A stretch of DNA of 64,000 nt from an uncultured Aquimarina sp. (GCA_947503835.1 CANNFM010000008.1:1-64000); one strand, 5' to 3'; counted from the stretch's first letter, positions 42,779-53,034 are shown. Made by a program: numbers and translations. Notes: generated by a model from the letters alone, not told the origin.

Positions 42779-44749
42779 TCATGGTGCTTTTGGTAGTGTT
42801 ACACAGAACGTACTTCCTTCTCCTAGTACACTTTTTACCGTAATCTCACCATTATTGAGTTCAATAAGTTCCTTGCATATTTTTAATCCCAATCCTGTTC
42901 CTGTTTCTTGCTGAGTTCCTGTTGTTGTATATGTATCTTCTGCAAAAAGTTTGTCTAGGTTTTCTTTAGCAATACCCACTCCGGTATCTTTGAAACAAAT
43001 TTCATAATGATTTTCTTTTTCTGTAGATAATAATGTTATAGAATCTCCGAGATTACAAAATTTTATGGCATTAGCGATCAGGTTCTGGGCTACAATAGCA
43101 ACCATATCCTTGTCTGCAAAGATTAATGTAGGATCTAATTTATTGGTAAGTTGAATATTTTTTAATTCTGCTTTCGGTTTAAAAAAGGTAAACTTATCAG
43201 AAATAACTTCATCAATATCAAAAACAGTGGGTTTGGCATTCAGCTCTTTCATTTGCGATTTCGACCAATTCAATAAATTGTTTAATAAAATTGATGTTTG
43301 GTGTGTTCTATTCGCAAGTAGTGGAACAATTTCTTTGAACTCTTCTGTCGAAATTGCGTCATCTTTTAACAAATTCAAAGTGCCATCAAGACCATGAATT
43401 TCATTTTTGAGGTCATGAGAAATAATCGAAAACAGCTTGTTTTTAACTTGATTGGATTCGTTTAATTGTTTAACATATCTTTTTCGTTCTTTTCTAGACT
43501 TGATAATGAATGCAAAGAATATTAATATTATGATCGTGATACCTATACTAACGTAGGTAAATATTCTATATCTAAATAACTCATCATTGCTCTGCAGCTC
43601 TCTTTTTTCTTGCTCATCGATGAGTTTGAGTTGTTCCATTTCTGATTTGAAACGAGCCTCTGCCAATTCTATTTTTAGAGTAGTTTCGTCTGCAATACTT
43701 TCGTCTGATAGCTGTTGATGCTTTTTTTGCCACTCAAACGCACCCGCAAAATTTCCCTGTGCAGAATCTAATGTTGCCGAATATTTATAATTGGTTAGAA
43801 GAAGAGGGTTTAATTTGATTTTTTTAAGCTCTCTACGCGAAGTAGCCAACAGGTTTTGCGCCTCATTAAATTTTTTGGTCTTTATAGCTATAAGTCCCAA
43901 TTGTTGTTTTGCGGTAGCCAATATCCTTTTGTTATCCACTTTTAATGCCATCGCATACGAAGAATCATAATATTTCCTGGATTTTTTATAATTCTTATTT
44001 ACCAAAGCTATAGAGCCAAGTCTATTGTATGTTAGCGCTACACTTGCTGTCTTTTTATTCTTCTTATTAATTGCCAATGATTCTTTGAGTAAAACTTTGG
44101 CGCTATCTAATTTTTTAAGGTCAATATATAAAAGTGCCAGATTGTTAAGCGAGGCCCCTAATTTTTTTGAATGGTTTTTTCTTTTAAGTTCTATGGATTT
44201 GATATAATATTCTTCTGCCAACTTTGGGTTATCAAGCGCAGAATATACGTTTCCAATATTATTGTAGGTGCTTGACAAAACTATACTATCATTTATTCTG
44301 GCAAAGTATAGATTGGCTTCTAATAGGTAATTGATGGCGTTTTCAAAATTACCTCGTTTTTGTTCAATAGTTGATTTATTATTATTGATTATTGCCAAAC
44401 CTCTAGAATGGTTCGCTATTTTGTAATAAATCGCCGCTTTATCATAATTATAAAAAGCCTTGATATATTTATTAGTTAAATTATAAATATTTCCTATTTG
44501 ATTATATACGTGTCCTGTTCCTTTATCATAATCGATATACTTAGAAAGTATTGCCAATTTATCTTCATAAGATAATGCAACTTCATACTCTTCTTGTACC
44601 CATAGTTTTTTAAGGTATTTCATAGCACTATCAAAAGCTATGGTATCTTTTGAGGTTCTAATTTTAGGGATAATACTATCCAATGATTTTTGTTGCGAAA
44701 AACAAAAAGAGCTCATAAAGATTAGTAAGAAAAAGTAGTTTTTTTTCAT
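42779..44749 (-). CDS. TPR sensor histidine kinase
   Basis: A 656-residue protein with signal peptide (ends FSQQ). TPR units run from about 60 to 345 (YNNIGNVYSALDNPKLAEEYY, and several more). A membrane helix lies at about 393-415. HisKA shows SHDLKNEIHGLDG (His about 442), and the ATPase part has NLIANAIKFC, DTGVGIAKENLDKLF and GTGLGLKICKEL. A common Bacteroidota type of periplasmic TPR kinase. No regulator gene adjacent. Confidence 0.9.
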   Translation of the reverse strand: MKKNYFFLLIFMSSFCFSQQKSLDSIIPKIRTSKDTIAFDSAMKYLKKLWVQEEYEVALSYEDKLAILSKYIDYDKGTGHVYNQIGNIYNLTNKYIKAFYNYDKAAIYYKIANHSRGLAIINNNKSTIEQKRGNFENAINYLLEANLYFARINDSIVLSSTYNNIGNVYSALDNPKLAEEYYIKSIELKRKNHSKKLGASLNNLALLYIDLKKLDSAKVLLKESLAINKKNKKTASVALTYNRLGSIALVNKNYKKSRKYYDSSYAMALKVDNKRILATAKQQLGLIAIKTKKFNEAQNLLATSRRELKKIKLNPLLLTNYKYSATLDSAQGNFAGAFEWQKKHQQLSDESIADETTLKIELAEARFKSEMEQLKLIDEQEKRELQSNDELFRYRIFTYVSIGITIIILIFFAFIIKSRKERKRYVKQLNESNQVKNKLFSIISHDLKNEIHGLDGTLNLLKDDAISTEEFKEIVPLLANRTHQTSILLNNLLNWSKSQMKELNAKPTVFDIDEVISDKFTFFKPKAELKNIQLTNKLDPTLIFADKDMVAIVAQNLIANAIKFCNLGDSITLLSTEKENHYEICFKDTGVGIAKENLDKLFAEDTYTTTGTQQETGTGLGLKICKELIELNNGEITVKSVLGEGSTFCVTLPKAP

Positions 44750-44971
44750 AAATTCTATTTTGGGGGCAATAGATTAAATGCAATTTATTTCTGCAAAATA
44801 CCAAAATCTTATTTAAAAATAACTATTTAGTAGTCTAATTCTTACATAATTGATGTTTTTTCTATGCTTTTGAAGTAAAAATGGTATGTAAATTGATTTT
44901 TAGCAATGCAATATGCGTATCTGCGAATGATATTTAGTATAGGGTTTAACCGGGTATTGGTTTGATTACGC

Positions 44972-45715
44972 CTACTGTTTATTATCATTTTCAAGGGCTT
45001 GCAAAATAATTTGCCTTGTTTTTTCTTTTAGATCTTTTTTATTTTCATGAGCCAATCCTTCAGTAGGAATTTCTTTATGGATAAAAGCTCTCATTTTTCC
45101 GGGGCTACCGCTAAAAAACTCATACGAAAATCGTTTTTTATTATCAAAAAAGGTTAGTGGTAGTATAGGGATTTGATGATCTATTGCAAGTCTGAAAGCG
45201 CCATCCTTAAATTGATCCACTAATACAGATTGATCATCGGGAACACCTCCTTCAGGAAAAATACAGATACTTGTACCATCATGTAACCTGGCATGTGCGC
45301 GATCAAAAACCTCTTTTCGGCTTCTTTGACTATTACGATCAACCAGTATGCACGTGCGTTTATAGAAGAACCCAAAAATAGGGATTTTGGCCAACTCCTT
45401 TTTCCCAACAAAAACAAAAGGGTGTTTTACACAATGTAGCATAAACATAATATCTGTCATCGAGGTATGATTGGCAACGACCATATAACTTTTGTTAAGA
45501 TCGGGTTGGGCTTCTCTTCTTACTCTTGGCATAAAACCCATACCATACAACACAATTCTTGCCCAGAATCTTGCCACTATAAAAAACTGCGGATACCATT
45601 TTTCTCTCGAAGTTAGCACCAACAAAATAGGAAACATAATAATGATTGGGACCCCCATAAGTACATAAAACCATATGCGCCAAAGCAGGATCAATATTTT
45701 TTTCAAAATAGACAT
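44972..45715 (-). CDS. 1-acylglycerol-3-phosphate acyltransferase-like protein
   Basis: A 247-residue membrane enzyme. N-terminal helix, then the acyltransferase HX4D motif NHTSMTD (about 80), the FPEGG motif (about 155) and PILPLTFFDNKK. This is the PlsC group, which adds the second fatty acid to glycerol phosphate lipids. Single gene. Confidence 0.9.
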   Translation of the reverse strand: MSILKKILILLWRIWFYVLMGVPIIIMFPILLVLTSREKWYPQFFIVARFWARIVLYGMGFMPRVRREAQPDLNKSYMVVANHTSMTDIMFMLHCVKHPFVFVGKKELAKIPIFGFFYKRTCILVDRNSQRSRKEVFDRAHARLHDGTSICIFPEGGVPDDQSVLVDQFKDGAFRLAIDHQIPILPLTFFDNKKRFSYEFFSGSPGKMRAFIHKEIPTEGLAHENKKDLKEKTRQIILQALENDNKQ

Positions 45716-45950
45716 GACTCAAAAGTACACAATTGCATTGAGCTATATAAAAAAGTCTAGAGGAGTTGATAAAAAAATTTACCTTTGCGGGATTAGCACA
45801 GTTATGCATTTAAAGTAAGAAGTAATTTAGAGAGCAGTGGGGGGTTAAAACTTACTTCTGCTAACTGCATACTTAAATCTACATGATTGACTAAGTTTTA
45901 GAAGCTAAAAAGTACTTAACCTATACAATAATTAAGATCATTATATAACT

Positions 45951-46919
45951 ATGTCCAGAATTCTAACAGGAGTACAAAGTACAGGAACTCCGCATTTAGG
46001 AAACTTACTTGGAGCAATCATCCCAGCAATTGAAATGGCAAATCAGCCTAAAAACGAATCGTTTTTATTTATTGCTGATATGCATTCACTTACGCAGATC
46101 AAGGATGCCAAAACATTACGACAAAACACCTACTCTACGGCAGCTGCCTGGTTAGCTTTTGGACTTGACATACAAAAAACAGTATTTTATAGACAAAGTG
46201 ATGTCCCGCAAGTAACAGAGTTATCATGGTATTTAACTTGCTTTTTTCCGTATCAGCGATTAACGCTTGCCCATTCATTTAAGGATAAAGCAGACCGTCT
46301 TGAAGATGTAAATGCTGGCATATTTACCTACCCCATGCTAATGGCTGCAGATATTTTATTATACGATGCCCAAATCGTACCTGTAGGTAAAGATCAATTA
46401 CAACATCTAGAGATGACTCGTGATGTAGCCTCACGCATGCATGCTCAAATGGGAGAGCTTTTTGTAATACCAGAGGCACAGGTACAAAAAGAAACGATGT
46501 ATGTCCCAGGAATCGATGGCACTAAAATGAGTAAGTCTAAAGGCAATATCATCAACCTGTTTTTACCCGACAAAAAGCTGCGCAAGCAGATCATGTCTAT
46601 CGAAACCGATAGCAAACCGTTAGAAGAACCTAAAGATCCCGATACTTGTAATGTTTTTGCCTTATACACCTTGATTGCTACACCAGCAGAGCAAGATCAA
46701 ATGCGTAAAAATTATCAAGGTGGCAACTACGGTTATGGGCATGCTAAGCAGGCTTTGTACGAAGTGCTTGTTGATAAATTCTCTAAAGAACGTGAGCGAT
46801 ATAACTACTTCATGGATAACCTCAACGAGATAGATGAAGCCTTGACTATTGGAGCCAAAAAAGCCGCCGACGTTGCTGATAAGGTATTAGCTAGAGTACG
46901 TGAGAAAGTTGGGTATTAA
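45951..46919 (+). CDS. trpS: Tryptophanyl-tRNA synthetase
   Basis: A 322-residue class I synthetase. HIGH-like TGTPHLGNLLG (about 11) and KMSKSKGN (about 195) motifs are intact. Length is normal. It charges tRNA-Trp. The - strand acyltransferase gene is divergent from it with a 235-bp gap. Confidence 0.96.
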   Translation: MSRILTGVQSTGTPHLGNLLGAIIPAIEMANQPKNESFLFIADMHSLTQIKDAKTLRQNTYSTAAAWLAFGLDIQKTVFYRQSDVPQVTELSWYLTCFFPYQRLTLAHSFKDKADRLEDVNAGIFTYPMLMAADILLYDAQIVPVGKDQLQHLEMTRDVASRMHAQMGELFVIPEAQVQKETMYVPGIDGTKMSKSKGNIINLFLPDKKLRKQIMSIETDSKPLEEPKDPDTCNVFALYTLIATPAEQDQMRKNYQGGNYGYGHAKQALYEVLVDKFSKERERYNYFMDNLNEIDEALTIGAKKAADVADKVLARVREKVGY

Positions 46920-46923
46920 TATA

Positions 46924-46951
46924 GTGGTTAGTGGTTAGTGGTTAGTGGTTA
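46924..46951. repeat. Four tandem copies of GTGGTTA
   Basis: Perfect heptamer repeat directly after the trpS stop, four copies. A simple slippage-prone repeat in non-coding DNA. Confidence 0.85.
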
Positions 46952-47463
46952 GAAAGTAACAACATCCATTACCCCCTTTTTTATAAAAAGGAATTCAATA
47001 TCCCGTTTTCTTTAGTTGGCAAGACAATTTCTATTCAACTTATAGCCTTTCCGAGGCTTTAATATACCCTATTCTTGTCTTCGCAAACATACTCCTACCA
47101 CATTTGGAGAAGTTTTTTCACTCAAAATATTTGAAAATCCACTGTTAAACCCTCACCCATACGAAAAAATTTGCATACCTCCGATACGGGTTTCCGTAAC
47201 ATCTGCATTAAATTTTGTTATAGTTTGCAAGCTAGAAGTGTCTAACACGATACTCCTATTATATAAATAACAAGTTAAAAGAGCTTGCTGCCTTGAGTGA
47301 GAACTAATTTTAAGCTTAGAAAAGTGCTCCCCCCGAGGCAGGAACTATTTCTAAGCTTAAAAAAAACTTCCTTCTGGGGTAGGAAGTAACACTATCTCTT
47401 ACAAACTGCAAATGAGCCCTCTCATTTTTGACATTGTGTAAACAGCAACTGTAAGAGACAAAA
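46952..47463. other. Structured intergenic region, possible small RNA
   Basis: About 510 bp without a convincing protein frame. A perfect 15-bp inverted repeat (47308-47322 with 47348-47362; TTTTAAGCTTAGAAA) encloses a C- and G-rich loop, followed by an ACTTCCTTCTGGGGTAGGAAGT hairpin and a terminator at 47464. A TTTG-containing promoter-like stretch lies near 47218-47230. This would fit a non-coding RNA of roughly 250 nt. Low certainty. Confidence 0.35.
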
Positions 47464-47497
47464 GAAGCCTGTGTAGAAATACACAGGCTTCGCTTTT
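47464..47497 (+). terminator. Intrinsic terminator
   Basis: GAAGCCTGTGTA and TACACAGGCTTC (47464-47475, 47480-47491) pair perfectly over 12 bp with a GAAA tetraloop, then GCTTTT. Confidence 0.75.
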
Positions 47498-47798
47498 ATA
47501 TCTATGGGCATCTTAATCAATATCTCGCTTCATCATTCAGTTTACCTGAGGGTTCCTTATAAACTTAGAAAACCGCACTTAACTCAATTCTATTTTTTCC
47601 CTTTTAACCCTATTTTTTCCTTCTCACCAATTTTAAATTGAATACAAAATATGTTTACCTGTACTTAGCTTCATCAAAACCAAGTACTATGAAATTATTT
47701 CAAAAACAAAGCATCACAAACCGTACGATGGAACAAAACATCCTACACTATAAATTCCTAAACATACTTAAACAATTAATACTAAAAACCTATTGATT

Positions 47799-48005
47799 AT
47801 GAAACACACAAAACTATGGTTTATCCTAATCCTACTTGCAGTAATCTCTTTGAGTTGTGAAGATGATGATTATGGTAACCAAAATCCAACACCACCAAAT
47901 ACTGAAGAAACCAATGCTGCTATCGCGAAAGCCAATAAAAATCCACACAGTATAGAAAACATGGAAGAAAAAGCATTAGGTAGCGCCACCCCATTAGGGA
48001 TATAA
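47799..48005 (+). CDS. Small lipoprotein of 68 residues
   Basis: Starts at ATG 47799 (MKHTKLWFILILLAVISLSC). Lipobox S-L-S-C followed by EDDDYG. The mature part is only about 48 residues, acidic and Asn/Pro-rich, with no fold. Its own terminator lies 80 bp further on. Function unknown. The clear lipobox supports a real gene. Confidence 0.65.
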   Translation: MKHTKLWFILILLAVISLSCEDDDYGNQNPTPPNTEETNAAIAKANKNPHSIENMEEKALGSATPLGI

Positions 48006-48083
48006 TCAGAAATTAGACAGAAGAAATATGCGTTTTATTTAACGCATACTAAGTAGTAGTGTATTACTAATTAGATTAGCCGA

Positions 48084-48108
48084 GCCTGCACAAATGTGCA
48101 GGCTTTTT
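48084..48108 (+). terminator. Intrinsic terminator, copy 1
   Basis: GCCTGCAC and GTGCAGGC around AAAT, then TTTTT. The same 20-base hairpin recurs at 49547. Confidence 0.85.
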
Positions 48109-48337
48109 AATTTACTCTTTTTTCTTTAAATAATTCAGAACCAACTAGGTACTCGATTAAAATTTTCACATTTCATTAAGAATTCTTATATTCGCGCCCA
48201 TACTTCGTGAATGCGCCCCAAATCGTACTCACTACCACAGTCGCAATATCGGTTTTGGTCTTCTTTACAGAAGATTGATAGCACTTTGATATGTATATAA
48301 AATACGTTCTTAAAATCTTTAAATGAACCCACACATT
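48109..48337 (+). promoter_or_regulatory. Probable promoter region of the repeat lipoprotein gene
   Basis: About 230 bp, no frame. TTATATTCG near 48187 and a CACTTTGATATG stretch near 48283 are promoter-like, but neither is a full TAnnTTTG with spacing. Confidence 0.3.
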
Positions 48338-49519
48338 ATGAAAAAAATTTACTTGATTACTTTATTAAGTGTTCTAATCTATAGTTGTTCTAGCGATGAT
48401 AGCGCTCCTAGTATAGAAACTGTAACACAATTACCAACCATAGAGAGTATTTCTACAACTAGCGCAACTGCCGGAGATATTATTACCATTACTGGTGAAA
48501 ACTTTGATCCCAATGAAACCTATGTGGTTAAATTTAATGAGGTACAAGGTACTGTAACCGAAGTAACTCTTACCTCTTTAAAGGCGCAAGTTCCCGAAAA
48601 TGCTACATCAGGAGACATCACACTTACTGTAAACGGGAATACGACCGTTGTTGGAGCCCTAGAAATTAGTACGACTGAGGTTTTTGTTTTCCATTCTGAT
48701 GCCAAAAAACTAGCCAAAATTGATATTGTAACGGCTAATCTCACTTATATTGGAGAAAATATTGAATATGGAGTCAATACACGAGGAGCGGTAATTCACT
48801 CCAAAAACAATGAATATATTGGGTTTGAAAACGAATTTACTCAACCGCATTTGGTTCGCATCAATCTTGAGAATGGTTCATCAACCAATGTAAATATACC
48901 AAGCTCTTTTCTTACCGTTGGTAAAGATTTTCGTGATATGGTTATCGATGAAAACGATAATATATATATCTTCCATTCCTCTGCAAAGAAGCTAGCCAAA
49001 ATTGACATTGCTACAGGTAATCTTACCTATATCGGAGAAAATATAGAATATGGACTAAATACTCGAGGAGCTTTTATTCATAAACAAAATAATGAATATA
49101 TTGGGTTCGAAAATGATTTTACTCAACCGTACCTAGTTCGTATTAATTTAGAAACTGGTAATGTTACTAATGTAACTATCCCCATTTCTTTTCTTACTGC
49201 GGGTATTGATTTTAGCGATATAACTGTTGATGAGAACGATAATATTTACATCTTTCATGACTCTGCAAAAAAACTGGCCAAAATTGACATTGCTACAGGT
49301 AACTTAACCTATTTAGGGGAAAATATAGAGTATGGGCAAAATTCATTGGGAGCAGTGATTCACTCACAGAAGAACGAATATGTCGGATTCGAAGATAATT
49401 TTGGAGATCCGTATTTAACTCGTGTTAATCTAGATAATGGAGCTACCACCAATGTCACTATACCTACATCTTTTCTTACCGTTGGTAAAGATTTTGATGA
49501 TATCGTGATTAAACAATAA
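48338..49519 (+). CDS. Lipoprotein with IPT/TIG domain and three tandem repeats
   Basis: A 393-residue lipoprotein, start ATG 48338 (MKKIYLITLLSVLIYSC, lipobox I-Y-S-C). Residues about 30-110 are an IPT/TIG immunoglobulin-like domain (TSATAGDIITITGENFDP). Then three nearly identical units of about 93 residues follow, each with FHSDAKKLAKIDI-like start, NLTYIGENIEYG, NNEYIGFEN and FLTVGKDF. The pattern suggests a small propeller or open solenoid on the cell surface. The repeats are also close at DNA level. Confidence 0.82.
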   Translation: MKKIYLITLLSVLIYSCSSDDSAPSIETVTQLPTIESISTTSATAGDIITITGENFDPNETYVVKFNEVQGTVTEVTLTSLKAQVPENATSGDITLTVNGNTTVVGALEISTTEVFVFHSDAKKLAKIDIVTANLTYIGENIEYGVNTRGAVIHSKNNEYIGFENEFTQPHLVRINLENGSSTNVNIPSSFLTVGKDFRDMVIDENDNIYIFHSSAKKLAKIDIATGNLTYIGENIEYGLNTRGAFIHKQNNEYIGFENDFTQPYLVRINLETGNVTNVTIPISFLTAGIDFSDITVDENDNIYIFHDSAKKLAKIDIATGNLTYLGENIEYGQNSLGAVIHSQKNEYVGFEDNFGDPYLTRVNLDNGATTNVTIPTSFLTVGKDFDDIVIKQ

Positions 49520-49546
49520 GTTACAAGAAACTATTTTACCAGGCAG

Positions 49547-49573
49547 GCCTGCACAAATGTGCAGGCTTTTTTG
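49547..49573 (+). terminator. Intrinsic terminator, copy 2
   Basis: Identical hairpin to the one at 48084 (GCCTGCAC-AAAT-GTGCAGGC), then TTTTTT. Confidence 0.85.
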
Positions 49574-49715
49574 ATTTAATAGCAACAGTAGTAATTCTTA
49601 AAAAGAATGCTTATCTTGAGTACAGCCTCGCAACTGTCTTACCCCCGATATCATATTGTTTTTTTAACCTGATCAGGAATTCTTTGGCAATACAGCACCA
49701 ATTAAATCTAAACAA

Positions 49716-50138
49716 ATGAATCCACAAAACGACGAACACTCTAATCAAAGAAAAGCGAGTTTATTTACTGGAATTTTGCTCTTCCTTATTTCTATAGTAC
49801 TTTTTATAACGACTACACCTTTTGGTTTTATTTATGGTATGGTATATTCACTAATAAAACACTTTTTTAAAGGCTTAGGTGGCTTTTTTGTAGAAATCGC
49901 GGTCTCTATTGATCAATTAGGCAATGTAATTATGCAACATCTATTAAACATGTTATGGCTAAAAGAAGGAGGGTATAAATTTGGCAATAGAGATGAGACT
50001 ATATCCAGTGCACTAGGCAAGAACAAAGTACAACATACGCTTTCGGGCTTTGGTAAATTTATAGTGGCCCTACTTGATCTAATTGATAATAATCATGTAT
50101 TAGATTCTATTGATTATTATGTAGAACCCAAGAATTAA
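49716..50138 (+). CDS. Hypothetical membrane protein
   Basis: A 140-residue protein with one strong and one weaker membrane helix in residues 15-62 (LFTGILLFLISIVLFITTTPFG). The rest is soluble (KEGGYKFGNRDETISSALG). This type is common in Flavobacteriia but has no assigned role. Confidence 0.7.
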   Translation: MNPQNDEHSNQRKASLFTGILLFLISIVLFITTTPFGFIYGMVYSLIKHFFKGLGGFFVEIAVSIDQLGNVIMQHLLNMLWLKEGGYKFGNRDETISSALGKNKVQHTLSGFGKFIVALLDLIDNNHVLDSIDYYVEPKN

Positions 50139-50149
50139 AGAGGATGTTT

Positions 50150-50632
50150 TTAATATACTCTAGAGTATATAAATTTAAGTATCGTTTCTGATTCTAAATC
50201 GGGATCATTGTGTACCAAAGCAACGATTAGGTCACCATTTTCAATAGTTATCTTCGATTTTTTGAATAAAAAACTATCATTTTCATCATAGACAAACCGA
50301 AAAAAGTCACCTCTCCCCTTTTTCCATTTTCCTTTGGTATCTTGGTTGTCCTTAATACATTCACCTCCAGTACCTGTGTCTTCGTAATAACTTTTTTCTA
50401 CAAACTTACCATTAGGCATAATTTCTAATATGGTACTCTTATCACAAGCAGAAAGCGGGAACTCTTTAAGCGCGGTATCGACTCCTTCATTACTATATTC
50501 TTTTTTCAATTGCCATTTACCCGTAAAAGTAGTTTCTGAAGTATTAGAAACATTATTCGCACAAGAATATAAAAATGACATTAAAATTAGCACAGTTAAC
50601 CGTCCTATATAACCGAGTAAAAATTTCTTCAT
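50150..50632 (-). CDS. Lipocalin-like lipoprotein
   Basis: A 160-residue lipoprotein; start ATG 50632 (MKKFLLGY) is preferred to one five codons earlier. Lipobox L-Y-S-C. The mature part GKWQLKKEYSNEG, then CDKSTILEIMPNGKFVE, CIKDNQDTKGKW, is the lipocalin-like pattern of Bacteroidota. Binds small hydrophobic molecules in known relatives. Ligand unknown. Confidence 0.78.
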   Translation of the reverse strand: MKKFLLGYIGRLTVLILMSFLYSCANNVSNTSETTFTGKWQLKKEYSNEGVDTALKEFPLSACDKSTILEIMPNGKFVEKSYYEDTGTGGECIKDNQDTKGKWKKGRGDFFRFVYDENDSFLFKKSKITIENGDLIVALVHNDPDLESETILKFIYSRVY

Positions 50633-50868
50633 ACAATGTATTTCCAATTACAAGAACAAAATTCAGGAAAACGGAGGTATTTAACAAATATTTAGTGTTA
50701 AATTGCGCATTTCAACACTATAAAATAGTTTTTAGTCGATATTTTACTGTTTTACCATAAATGTAAATGTAAGCGAATATAGGGTATGACAACGTAATTG
50801 AGCTGGTCAAAAACTCTATGCGTAGAGAGCTATTTAATCCATTATCTAAAAAAGAAGAAAAGAGAAAT

Positions 50869-51264
50869 TTATTTCACCAAAACACCTCGTTGGTTCATTA
50901 CAGGTAAGTCCTGAAATGCATTTTCATTAATTGTATGTTTTCTGAAGATATATTTCTTTTCATACAATTTGCTATCTGCAAAGAAAGTAACGGCAAATTC
51001 ATTGTTCATTTCAAGTAGCGCCTCCTGAAGCATTTCGATTTTGGCATAAGATTTAGGTTCTATAGTACCAATACCATGGCGCAATAATGATGTTTTTCGA
51101 TCTCGATCATACCCTTTGGTCACTACCAAAACCATTTCGATAGCAATATCTCGATCATTGATGATATAGGAATTCCAACTCTGAGCCAAAAACTCTTCGT
51201 CCCATTCTTTGACCACTGCAATATATACATTGGCTACTATAGGTATTTCTATATCTTTTTTCAT
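50869..51264 (-). CDS. Conserved hypothetical protein next to pheS
   Basis: A 131-residue soluble protein (EIPIVANVYIAVVKEWDEEF, then VVTKGYDRDRKTSLLRHG). No signal peptide. Position downstream of pheS (gap 61 bp) on the same strand. Family and function not recognised. Confidence 0.72.
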   Translation of the reverse strand: MKKDIEIPIVANVYIAVVKEWDEEFLAQSWNSYIINDRDIAIEMVLVVTKGYDRDRKTSLLRHGIGTIEPKSYAKIEMLQEALLEMNNEFAVTFFADSKLYEKKYIFRKHTINENAFQDLPVMNQRGVLVK

Positions 51265-51325
51265 GATTTTTCTTAAGAATACAGATAATTCTACTTAAAA
51301 AAACAGCTGTTTTATTTTAAAATTA

Positions 51326-52345
51326 TTACAATGCAGACTTAAACTGCTCTAAGAAACGTACATCGTTCTCACTTAACATACGAATATCTGAAATACCGTA
51401 TAATAATAAAGCGATACGATCTATACCCATCCCAAATGCAAAACCGCTATACTCCTCGGGATCGATATTACAGTTCTTAAGTACGTTTGGATCTACCATA
51501 CCGCATCCCATGATCTCTAACCAACCTGTCCCCTTGGTCATCTTATAATCGGTTTCAGTTTCTAATCCCCAATACACATCAACTTCTGCACTTGGTTCAG
51601 TAAACGGAAAATACGACGGACGTAATCTGATCTTAGATTTACCAAACATCTCGGTGGTAAAATACTGTAATGTCTGCTTTAGATCTGCAAACGATACGTC
51701 TTTATCGATATATAACCCTTCTACCTGATGGAAAAAACAATGTGATCTAGCCGAGATTGCTTCGTTACGATATACTCTCCCAGGAGAAATGGTTCTAATC
51801 GGTGGTTGGTTATTTTCCATATATCGTACTTGCACCGATGAGGTATGAGTACGTAATAATATATCCGGATCTGTTTGTACAAAGAAGGTATCCTGCATAT
51901 CACGAGCAGGATGGTATTCTGGTAAATTAAGTGCCGTAAAGTTATGCCAGTCATCTTCAATCTCTGGGCCTTCACTAACGTTAAACCCTATACGAGAGAA
52001 AATATCAATGATTTGATTTTTGACTAATGAAATAGGATGTCTTGATCCTAATTGGATAGGTTCTGCAGGACGTGTAAGATCTCCATAAGCTCCTTTTTCA
52101 TCGTCATTAGATTCAAGTTCTTCTTTTAGAGACTTCACCTTTTCTTCGGCAGCAACTTTTAATGCATTAATCGCTTGTCCGAATTCTTTTTTCTGATCCT
52201 TGGCTACATTTCTGAATTCTGCAAAAAACTCGTTAACCAATCCTTTTTTACCCGAAAATTTAATTCTAAATGCCTCTACATCTTCTTTGGTTTTGGCTTT
52301 AAAAGCATCTACTTCTCCGATGTATTCTTTAATCTTATCAATCAT
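51326..52345 (-). CDS. pheS: Phenylalanyl-tRNA synthetase alpha subunit
   Basis: A 339-residue class II subunit. N-terminal coiled coil, then motif 2 (RTHTSSVQVRYMENNQPPIR, CFFHQVEG) and motif 3 (FAFGMGIDRIALLLYGISDIR). Complete. Works with PheT encoded elsewhere. Confidence 0.96.
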   Translation of the reverse strand: MIDKIKEYIGEVDAFKAKTKEDVEAFRIKFSGKKGLVNEFFAEFRNVAKDQKKEFGQAINALKVAAEEKVKSLKEELESNDDEKGAYGDLTRPAEPIQLGSRHPISLVKNQIIDIFSRIGFNVSEGPEIEDDWHNFTALNLPEYHPARDMQDTFFVQTDPDILLRTHTSSVQVRYMENNQPPIRTISPGRVYRNEAISARSHCFFHQVEGLYIDKDVSFADLKQTLQYFTTEMFGKSKIRLRPSYFPFTEPSAEVDVYWGLETETDYKMTKGTGWLEIMGCGMVDPNVLKNCNIDPEEYSGFAFGMGIDRIALLLYGISDIRMLSENDVRFLEQFKSAL

Positions 52346-52511
52346 TACTATTTTTCTTAATAGAACGGCAAATTTACGTAATTTCAGTAAATCGAAGTCG
52401 TTTCAAATCGAATATTATCCCGATACCAATACAACATCAAAAAGAAGCCATTACCAATGTGTTTCCATATAAAGTAATCTGCTTATAATTATTGATATTG
52501 ATGAAGTTTTC

Positions 52512-52868
52512 TTATACGATATACTTACTTGTCAAAAAATAATTTACAATTGCTTCTTTCATCAAAACAGACTGTTCTCCCGCTTTTAGATTAGGTAATT
52601 CTTCTTTAACCTTATAATGTGGCCAACCTTGATCATCAAAATAATCAAACTCATAGTATCCGTAAGGCTCTAAAAGTCTGCATATTGCAATATGCATCAA
52701 ATCTAGTTTTTCGTCTTTTTTAAACTTGCGGTGTATTTGCCCCAGCTCTTGTACCCCGATAAGATATATGATCCCATCAAGATCGAGATTTTCTCCTTCA
52801 GAAAATTGGTCTGAAAGTTTGTTCACCAGAATATCCCAGCGTTCCTTCAATTGTTCATCCCTGGCCAT
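52512..52868 (-). CDS. Conserved hypothetical protein
   Basis: A 118-residue soluble protein (LKERWDILVNKLSDQFSEGENLDLDGIIYLIGVQELGQ). It is well conserved in style in Flavobacteriia, with a C-terminal ILMKEAIVNYFLTSKYIV-like helix. No domain of known function. Single gene upstream of pheS. Confidence 0.75.
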   Translation of the reverse strand: MARDEQLKERWDILVNKLSDQFSEGENLDLDGIIYLIGVQELGQIHRKFKKDEKLDLMHIAICRLLEPYGYYEFDYFDDQGWPHYKVKEELPNLKAGEQSVLMKEAIVNYFLTSKYIV

Positions 52869-53034
52869 AGTTATATTTTAAGTATCTTGTTATTATTCCT
52901 AAAATCAAAATCCTATTCTAGATACATTTCGATTAGAAGTCGAAACCCTCGAATTGACGGATTTTGATAAAAAATTAAGCGCTACAAAAGTAACGCTTAA
53001 CAATATAAAAATAACCACCATTTTGGGAGAAATC

